Shown here one piece after another: positions 6,391-10,986 of a stretch of 10,986 nucleotides of DNA. Source of the DNA: Myxococcales bacterium UBA5297. GTDB taxonomy: Bacteria > Myxococcota > Myxococcia > Myxococcales > UBA5297. How positions within the stretch are numbered: the first letter of the stretch is position 1; each line of letters begins with the position of its first letter. The notes beneath the pieces were generated by a model. That model saw nothing but the letters and a program-made list of their open reading frames with translations, was not told the origin of the DNA and did no database searches. Location of the stretch: contig DHSB01000126.1 in assembly GCA_002408385.1 (NCBI GenBank), positions 38,593 through 49,578 of the forward strand, read 5' to 3'. The position numbers and the translations under genes are program-made.

Positions 6391-7035
6391 ATGGGGGCTT
6401 CGTGGCGCGGATGGCGCTGGCTGGTTGCCGTATGCGTCCTCGTCCTGGGGGCATGCAGGCCAGAGCTCTGCGTCGCGGCCTCAACTGAACTGCCAGCCCG
6501 GCGACCGCCTGACGTGCCTCTGCGAATCGCCGGCCTCGCGGCCGCGGGGTCGGCGACGAGCGAGCTCGCCTTCGTCGCCGGCTCGCCGGCACCGGGGCGG
6601 CGCCGAAACAGCTCGCTGCCGCTGCAGATTCTGCTCGAGCCCTCACTGCCGTTGGAGGGTCGGGTTTCGACGCTAAGCTTCCTGCTCGACGACTACGACC
6701 TCGCGCTCGCGGTGAGCCTCGGCGCGAGGCCGGATATCGACGTGGTCGGCGCGGGGCGCATCGTCGCCGGACGGGTCGTGGGGCGCCTGATCGATCCGCG
6801 GGAGCTGTTTGAGGAGAACCTGCGCGAGCGCCCGGTGCTCACGGGCGTGGCGGTCGCCGGAGCGCTCGGGGCCTACGTCGGCTGGGAGAGCCTGAATGAC
6901 GGCCGGCTCTCGGGCTCCTACTCCTTCGGTCTCGCCGATGCGCGGATCAGCCTGTCCGGCTGGTACGACCTGGACTCGCGTGACTGGGCAGGCCGGGTGC
7001 GTGTCGACCTGAGCCGCGCGATCAGGGGTTTCTGA
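6391..7035 (+). CDS. Small predicted lipoprotein of unknown function
   Basis: This 214-residue protein starts with MGASWRGWRW and a hydrophobic run, ending in the lipobox LGAC with C22 as the likely lipidated residue. Residues 30-75 are Ala/Pro/Arg-rich. From about 76 the sequence alternates hydrophobic and polar residues. A Gly/Ala-rich stretch at 150-165 (GVAVAGALGAYVGW) is followed by aromatic beta-like strands (SGSYSFGLADARISLSGWYDL), which resemble strands in outer-membrane-associated proteins. An in-frame TAA lies at 6376-6378 and ATG 6391 is the only sensible start. There is no recognisable Shine-Dalgarno sequence, and the region just upstream is AT-rich, so a leaderless or inefficient start is possible. 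The gene converges on the charged-repeat gene with 72 bp between them. No family recognised; envelope location is inferred from the lipobox. Confidence 0.7.
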   Translation: MGASWRGWRWLVAVCVLVLGACRPELCVAASTELPARRPPDVPLRIAGLAAAGSATSELAFVAGSPAPGRRRNSSLPLQILLEPSLPLEGRVSTLSFLLDDYDLALAVSLGARPDIDVVGAGRIVAGRVVGRLIDPRELFEENLRERPVLTGVAVAGALGAYVGWESLNDGRLSGSYSFGLADARISLSGWYDLDSRDWAGRVRVDLSRAIRGF

Positions 7036-7107
7036 CGGCCGTCGCGGCAAAGCGCTCGACCGCTGGGGGGGACCACAGGTTTGGCTTCACCGCCCCGCCC
7101 GCAGGCC

Positions 7108-7737
7108 TCACCGGCCCCGCCGCGAGTCGTGGCGATCCTCGTGCAGCTCCCGCCTATCCTCGCGAAGCTCGCGACGGTCTTCGCGGAGCTCCTGCTTGGT
7201 TTCAGCGAGCTCTCGCCTGGCCATCCCGATGAGCTCACCGACGAGCGCTTCCTTCCGGTCGAGGCTGCGACGATTCTGCCGGCCAGAGAGCGAGGAGAGC
7301 TCCGAGGCGATGCGCTCGCGCTCGGCGGACATGCGCTTCTCGGCCTTGAGATCTCGCAGGTCGTCGCGGCGATCGCGCCGGTCGTCCCGCAGGTCTTGGC
7401 GGTCAGCCGCACGCACCTCACGGTTGTCCCGCCTCACCTCTGCTCGGTCTTGGGCGAGCTCGCGCCGGGTCTCGAACCGCTCGGCCTGCAGGTGCGCGCG
7501 AAGCCGCTCATCGATGTTCGCAAGGCCCCGCCTGTCGTTCCGGAAGCGGGCGCGTCTCAGGTCGGCCAGGATGGACTCGAGCTCGGCCAGGTCGCGGCGG
7601 TCGTCGCGAAGCTCACGGCGGTCCTGACCAAGCTCGCGCTTGTCCGGGCGTTTCTCGGCACGGTCGGCGCGGTCGTGCGCCTGGGCGGAAGAAGAGACGA
7701 AGAGGGCAGCGGCAACTAGAGCGATCAGGCGGGTCAT
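7108..7737 (-). CDS. Periplasmic Asp/Arg/Glu-rich helical repeat protein
   Basis: This 209-residue protein has a clear signal peptide (1-20, ending SAQA) and should be exported. The mature chain is extremely charged. Units such as DRRELRDDRRDL recur at 34-50, 92-103, 106-130 and 176-204, and the C-terminus holds three seven-residue tandem units. Acidic and basic residues are spaced three to four apart, as in single-alpha-helix or long coiled-coil segments stabilised by salt bridges. Only 135-172 is less repetitive. GAGGTGA (7741-7747) precedes the ATG at 7737 closely and supports the start. There are no cysteines. The gene converges with the lipoprotein gene and diverges from the radical SAM gene across 310 bp. 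Function is unknown; it could be an envelope spacer, a polyanion or metal binder, or a chaperone-like polyampholyte. The amino-acid bias could also invite spurious database matches. Confidence 0.75.
   Translation of the reverse strand: MTRLIALVAAALFVSSSAQAHDRADRAEKRPDKRELGQDRRELRDDRRDLAELESILADLRRARFRNDRRGLANIDERLRAHLQAERFETRRELAQDRAEVRRDNREVRAADRQDLRDDRRDRRDDLRDLKAEKRMSAERERIASELSSLSGRQNRRSLDRKEALVGELIGMARRELAETKQELREDRRELREDRRELHEDRHDSRRGR
7129..7191 (-). repeat. Three 21 bp tandem units encoding ELREDRR-type heptads
   Basis: Residues 183-189, 190-196 and 197-203 of the charged protein read ELREDRR, ELREDRR and ELHEDRH. The coding DNA is therefore a tandem array with a 21 bp period inside the gene. 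Such arrays can expand or contract by slippage, so copy number may vary between strains. Confidence 0.7.
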
Positions 7738-7747
7738 CGGTCACCTC

Positions 7748-8034
7748 GGCGAAGGACGGCTTTTCATACCGCCAACCCTGCTGCCCACCAATGGTTAGGC
7801 CGCGGACAATGACCGCTCGCTTTGCCGAAGTCCGGGGCTCGGGCGGCGCTGCGCCTGGGCGCCTCCCGAGGTGCGCGGCAGCATCTCGCGCTCGGCTCTT
7901 TCCAAAGACGCCCCGGAGGTCAGCCGCTGGCCCAATCGGGTCGATTGACCCGAGAGGTCGGCGCGACCATCTACTCGGCGCTAAGTCGGGCGGGCAGGCA
8001 CGAAAGCGAGCATGCCTCCGGCTGGCATCCATCC
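7748..8034. other. Divergent regulatory region between charged-repeat and radical SAM genes
   Basis: No gene is supported here; the open frames that cross it lack ribosome sites and sensible composition. As the region sits between divergent starts at 7737 and 8048, it should contain both promoters. The clearest element is the palindrome at 7936-7953, followed at once by a smaller GGTCG/CGACC inverted repeat (about 7957-7969). No clear minus-10/minus-35 pair was found. Confidence 0.5.
7936..7953. promoter_or_regulatory. 18 bp perfect inverted repeat, operator candidate
   Basis: TCGGGTC and GACCCGA are exact reverse complements separated by GATT. The site lies about 95 bp upstream of the radical SAM start and about 200 bp from the charged-repeat start. 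No T-run follows on either strand, which argues against a terminator. The size and symmetry suit a dimeric regulator such as the TetR type, but no regulator gene is in view. Confidence 0.4.
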
Positions 8035-8041
8035 AAAGGAG
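8035..8041 (+). promoter_or_regulatory. Ribosome binding site AAAGGAG of the radical SAM gene
   Basis: A near-perfect Shine-Dalgarno sequence ends 6 nt before the ATG at 8048. It selects this start over the in-frame ATG at 8012, which would add 12 residues across the ribosome site and has no such signal of its own. Confidence 0.8.
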
Positions 8042-8047
8042 AGCCTG

Positions 8048-9352
8048 ATGATCAGCCAGACTGAGACCGCCGCGGGCACAAGGAGGCTGCAGCCCAAGAG
8101 CTACTTTCGGCTCCCCTGGTCGCTCACCGACAACGGAATCTCCTGGCTCGAGGTGACCCCGCGCTGCAACCTCGCGTGCGAGGGGTGCTACCGCGACACC
8201 AAGTCGGGCCATCACAAGTCGCTGCGCGAAATCGCCTCGGAGCTGGCCGTCTTTCGCCGCGAGCGCAACTCGGACTGCATGAGCGTGGCCGGCGGCGACC
8301 CCCTCGTCCACCCGGAGATCGTCGAGATCACCCGCATGATCCGCCAGGGCGGCTGGAAGCCTATCCTCAACACCAACGGGCTTGCGCTCACCCGCGAGAT
8401 GCTGCGCGACCTCAAGCGCGCCGGCGTCTTCGGCTTCACCTTCCACGTCGACACCTCGCAGAAGCGCCCCGACTCGCCGACGACCTCCGAGGAGGGGCAC
8501 AACCGGCTGCGGCAGCGCCTCGCCGAGATGCTCGCGAGCGAGGGCGGCATCGCCTGCTCCTTCAACCAGACGGTGGTCGACACCACGCTTGATCAGGTCC
8601 CCGACGTCGTGCGCTGGGCGGCCAAGCACCCGGACATCGTCCACACCGTCGTCTTCATCCTCTACCGGGAGCCGCGCCTGATGGGGCAGTTCGACTACTA
8701 CGCCAACGGCGAGCGCATCGACGTCGGGCAGACCTACGAAGAGACCCAGTGGGGCGGCGACAAGGTGCTCAAGGCGCAGGACGTCGTCGAGAAGATCCGC
8801 GAGGTCGAGCCGACCTTCGAGCCGAGCGCCTACCTCAACGGCACGGTCGACCCCGAGAGCACCAAGTGGCTGCTCGGGGTGCGCGTCGCAACCAGGGACA
8901 CCACCCTCGGCTACGTGACCCCGCGCTTCATGGAAGCGGTCCAGTACGGCTCGCACTGGCTCCGTAGGCGCTGGCTGAGCTACTCGGACCCGCGCTTCCT
9001 GTCCCACGGGCGTGCCACGGCGCTGGCCTTCTCGCCGTTTGACAAGGGGATGCGCGACATCGCCCTCAACTACGCGCGCCAGGTCGTACGCCGGCCGACC
9101 AACCTGCTTCGCAAGGCGCACCTGCAGGCCATCACCATCATCCAGCCGGTCGATTTCCTCGCCGATGGCCGGCAGAACATGTGCGACGGCTGTCCGGACA
9201 TCACCGTGCACGAGGGCAAGCTCTACTGGAGCTGCCGGCTCGAGGAGATCAAGCAGTACGGCTGCTTCCTACAGGCGGTGCCGCGCGGCGTGCAGCAGGC
9301 GAAGCGCCCCGAAAACCTCATCGCCGCCGAGGCTCCGCGAGCCTCCCTGTAG
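8048..9352 (+). CDS. Radical SAM enzyme with four extra C-terminal cysteines
   Basis: This 434-residue cytoplasmic protein has the radical SAM signature C40-x3-C44-x2-C47 (CNLACEGCY) within WLEVTPRCNLACEGC, which should bind a 4Fe-4S cluster and cleave S-adenosylmethionine to a 5'-deoxyadenosyl radical. AGGDPLVHP at 81-89 is the GGE-like motif with Asp in place of Glu. NTNG at 108-111 and TFHVD at 131-135 continue the barrel. The C-terminus carries C379-x2-C382-x13-C396-x9-C406, a SPASM-like arrangement that could hold an auxiliary cluster. Residues 270-360 are rich in Arg, Trp and aromatic residues and may pack on a membrane or substrate. The overall layout recalls HpnH/MoaA-type enzymes, but I cannot assign a substrate. 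It has its own upstream region, no adjacent same-strand partner, and a strong ribosome site. Family call is secure; reaction unknown. Confidence 0.92.
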   Translation: MISQTETAAGTRRLQPKSYFRLPWSLTDNGISWLEVTPRCNLACEGCYRDTKSGHHKSLREIASELAVFRRERNSDCMSVAGGDPLVHPEIVEITRMIRQGGWKPILNTNGLALTREMLRDLKRAGVFGFTFHVDTSQKRPDSPTTSEEGHNRLRQRLAEMLASEGGIACSFNQTVVDTTLDQVPDVVRWAAKHPDIVHTVVFILYREPRLMGQFDYYANGERIDVGQTYEETQWGGDKVLKAQDVVEKIREVEPTFEPSAYLNGTVDPESTKWLLGVRVATRDTTLGYVTPRFMEAVQYGSHWLRRRWLSYSDPRFLSHGRATALAFSPFDKGMRDIALNYARQVVRRPTNLLRKAHLQAITIIQPVDFLADGRQNMCDGCPDITVHEGKLYWSCRLEEIKQYGCFLQAVPRGVQQAKRPENLIAAEAPRASL

Positions 9353-9400
9353 GCGCGGCACTCGCGGGGCTTCGCGCATGACGGGTGAGGCATCGCTGTA

Positions 9401-9423
9401 GAGCCGGGCGAGTGACCCGGCTC
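9401..9423 (+). terminator. Hairpin after the radical SAM gene, possible terminator
   Basis: GAGCCGGG at 9401-9408 and CCCGGCTC at 9416-9423 form a perfect 8 bp stem with a 7-base loop, 48 nt after the radical SAM stop codon. The stem is strong, but no T-run follows, so it may be a non-canonical terminator or an RNA 3'-end protecting structure. Confidence 0.4.
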
Positions 9424-9557
9424 CCGCCGGCTCGCGCGCGGGTCCAGGGGCGCCACCGCAAGCGTTCGAGAATGCCGATCGGCCGCCAGGAAGCCCCAGA
9501 GGGCCCGTGCGGCCGAGCGCACGACAAAGCCGTGCCTTAGCAAGCTTGGCCTCCCCT

Positions 9558-9572
9558 GCTCGCCCTGCGAGC
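9558..9572. repeat. Short perfect inverted repeat
   Basis: GCTCGC and GCGAGC flank the triplet CCT, giving a 6 bp stem with a 3-base loop. It lies in the gene-poor stretch with no associated start or T-run. Role unknown. Confidence 0.35.
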
Positions 9573-9824
9573 CTCCTGGGGCCCGTAGCGACTCTTGCCC
9601 TTGGCGAGCCACTCGGCCCCGGCCGCAGCGGGCAGGCGTAAACCGACCTTCTTCAATCGCCTCTGCGGCGCGCCGCTCGCCCATTCGTAGCCCGGCCGGA
9701 CGGGATGCCCTCGTGTCCCTGCGGCTACACGTGCGACCGGCCGAGGGCGGGTTGGCGGCCCACCCGAGGTGAGGCCTATCCTGGACCGGTCGCAGTTGGA
9801 CGCTGGCCGCCCCCGGAGGTCGCG

Positions 9825-10986
9825 ATGCTCCCCTCACGCTGTGCTCCCGCGCTTCTCGTCGCCTGCTCGCTCGCGTACGCCGAAGGTGCCTTCGCGGCCC
9901 GGTGCCCGAACATGTACATCGTGCTCGACAAGTCGGGCTCGATGGCCGAGAGCGCCAAGTGGACCAACGCGAAGGCGGCCATCGAGGCCTTCACGGCAGG
10001 CACGGTCACCGTCGGCTCGAGACAGGTGCCCCGGCAGTCGACGATGCGCTTTGGCCTGATGCTCTATCCGTCGGACAACCGTTGCGGGGCCGGGACGCAC
10101 CAGGTCTCGTGCGACTTCTACAGGTCCGCAGAGATCAACGCGGCCCTCGCGCGCTACTCGCCGGGGGGCGCGACGCCGACGGGCGAAGCGCTCGAGGCCG
10201 CGAAGAGCCTCCCCGACCTCAACGACAGCGGCCGGCCGAAGTACGTCATCCTGATCACCGACGGCGCGCCCACCTGCAAGCCGGACTTCCCGTACGACCA
10301 CGCCACCAGCGGCACGCGCAGCTACGCGGTCGGGGCGGTCCAGGCCCTGCGCTCGGACGAGCCCGCGCGCGACGTGAAGACCTTCGTCATCGGCTTCGGC
10401 TCAGGGGTCGACCCGGCCACGCTCGACGAGATGGCGGTCGCCGGCGGCACCGCGCGCACCGACTCGGCGCGCCGCTACTACGAGGCGAACGACAGCGCGA
10501 GCCTGACCGCGGCCTTCGACGCCATCGCCACGGTTGCGGCCGGCGAGCTCGGCTCGAGGACCTGCGACGACTCCTGCTACTCGAACGGCTGCCCGGATGG
10601 ACAGAGGTGCGTCGCCGACTTCGTCAGCTTCGGCTCGGCACAGATGAACCTGGGCCGCTGCGAGCCCGACCCGTGCGAGGGCATCGCCTGCGGCGCCGAC
10701 CAGTTCTGCCGCGACGCCACCTGCATCCCCGCCTGCACGACCCGCTGCGCTTCGAGCCAGGTCTGCAAGGACGGCGCGTGCGTCGCCGATCCCTGCCTGG
10801 ACGGCTCGTGCGCCTGCGAGGCGACGTGCAGAGAGCGGCTCGTCTGCGTCGAAGGCGAGTGCGTCGACGACCCGTGTCGCTACGTCAAGTGCCCGGCCTC
10901 GGCCCCCAACTGCAGCCGCGGCAACTGCTTGACGTTCGCCTCTCCGCCCACCGACGGCGGATTTTCCGAGGCCGACGGTTCAGTAC
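9825..10986 (+). CDS. Secreted von Willebrand A-domain protein with cysteine-rich repeats (3' end outside the window)
   Basis: The frame opens at ATG 9825, 4 nt after GGAGGT, and runs 387 codons to the right edge without a stop. A signal peptide spans about 1-25 (AFAA). Residues 28-240 are a VWA domain with a complete metal-ion-dependent adhesion site: DKSGSM at 35-40, T117 in GGATPTG and D146 in ITDG. Cysteines at 27, 87, 96 and 151 may form disulfides. From 247 the chain is cysteine-rich, with three units beginning DPC (282-284, 322-324, 349-351) and many CxxGxC-like turns, then a Ser/Asp/Gly/Pro-rich tail from about 372. This layout is common in secreted or surface proteins of myxobacteria, some of which end in a MYXO-CTERM sorting tail; the end here is not visible. 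Probable role: calcium- or magnesium-dependent adhesion or protein binding outside the cell. Confidence 0.9.
   Translation, partial: MLPSRCAPALLVACSLAYAEGAFAARCPNMYIVLDKSGSMAESAKWTNAKAAIEAFTAGTVTVGSRQVPRQSTMRFGLMLYPSDNRCGAGTHQVSCDFYRSAEINAALARYSPGGATPTGEALEAAKSLPDLNDSGRPKYVILITDGAPTCKPDFPYDHATSGTRSYAVGAVQALRSDEPARDVKTFVIGFGSGVDPATLDEMAVAGGTARTDSARRYYEANDSASLTAAFDAIATVAAGELGSRTCDDSCYSNGCPDGQRCVADFVSFGSAQMNLGRCEPDPCEGIACGADQFCRDATCIPACTTRCASSQVCKDGACVADPCLDGSCACEATCRERLVCVEGECVDDPCRYVKCPASAPNCSRGNCLTFASPPTDGGFSEADGSV

Larger units (their letters stand above)
9353..9814. other. Gene-poor stretch with several hairpins
   Basis: No well-started gene fits this stretch. The 204-residue minus-strand frame at 9223-9837 overlaps the end of the radical SAM gene and has Arg/Pro/Ala-rich composition. 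Another minus-strand frame, ending in TAA at 9537-9539, reads in a more protein-like way for about 70 codons (including GYEWASGAPQRR) but has no start, so a decayed gene or repeat fragment is possible. Perfect inverted repeats lie at 9401-9423, 9519-9535 and 9558-9572. The stretch must also contain the promoter of the VWA gene; none is convincing. Confidence 0.4.

Noticed and set aside
7613..9211. Minus-strand open frame of 532 codons antisense to the radical SAM gene
   Set aside because: It overlaps a secure radical SAM gene and the charged-repeat gene and has no family features.
9752..9782. TTGGCG and TATCCT as a possible promoter for the VWA gene
   Set aside because: The 19 bp spacer and poor minus-10 match make it no better than chance in this sequence.
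9223..9837. Minus-strand open frame of 204 codons
   Set aside because: It overlaps the end of the radical SAM gene and the start of the VWA gene, lacks a ribosome site, and has Arg/Pro/Ala-rich composition.

Overview
The window is strongly GC-rich, with G or C at most third codon positions, and its genes look like those of a large, secretion-rich Gram-negative genome. The best guess is a myxobacterium-like deltaproteobacterium (Myxococcota or a relative). The supporting features are an FHA protein beside a zinc-ribbon membrane protein, two predicted lipoproteins, and a secreted von Willebrand A (VWA) protein with DPC-type cysteine repeats. This assignment is inferred from gene style; no marker gene is present.

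Left third (1-4689, minus strand): transcription runs right to left through a class I SAM-dependent methyltransferase (3856-4689), a 141 bp gap, a large secreted multidomain protein carrying an HEVNH zinc-protease-like motif (1126-3714), a zinc-ribbon/single-membrane-span protein (482-1129) and an FHA-domain protein that runs off the left edge (1-458). The last three are tightly packed, with a 4 bp ATGA overlap and then a 23 bp gap. They probably form one operon linking an envelope or periplasmic protein to cytoplasmic phosphothreonine reading. None of the three is a family to which I can assign a precise role.

Middle (4690-7737): a 403 bp divergent intergenic region separates the methyltransferase from a lipoprotein with a Big_2-like immunoglobulin fold (5093-6091). 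This gene is followed by a hairpin-rich stretch ending in a good intrinsic terminator (6251-6285). A second small predicted lipoprotein (6391-7035) converges on a periplasmic, Asp/Arg/Glu-rich helical repeat protein (7108-7737, minus strand).

Right third (7738-10986): a 310 bp divergent region with an 18 bp operator-like palindrome lies between the charged-repeat gene and a radical SAM enzyme (8048-9352) that has a CX3CX2C cluster motif and four extra C-terminal cysteines. A 472 bp stretch with hairpins and no convincing gene follows. The window ends inside a secreted VWA protein with a complete MIDAS motif and cysteine-rich repeats (9825 onward).

No rRNA, tRNA, CRISPR array, intact insertion sequence or phage gene was recognised. 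The items most worth attention are the HEVNH/zinc-ribbon/FHA operon and the uncharacterised radical SAM enzyme with its divergent charged-helix neighbour.
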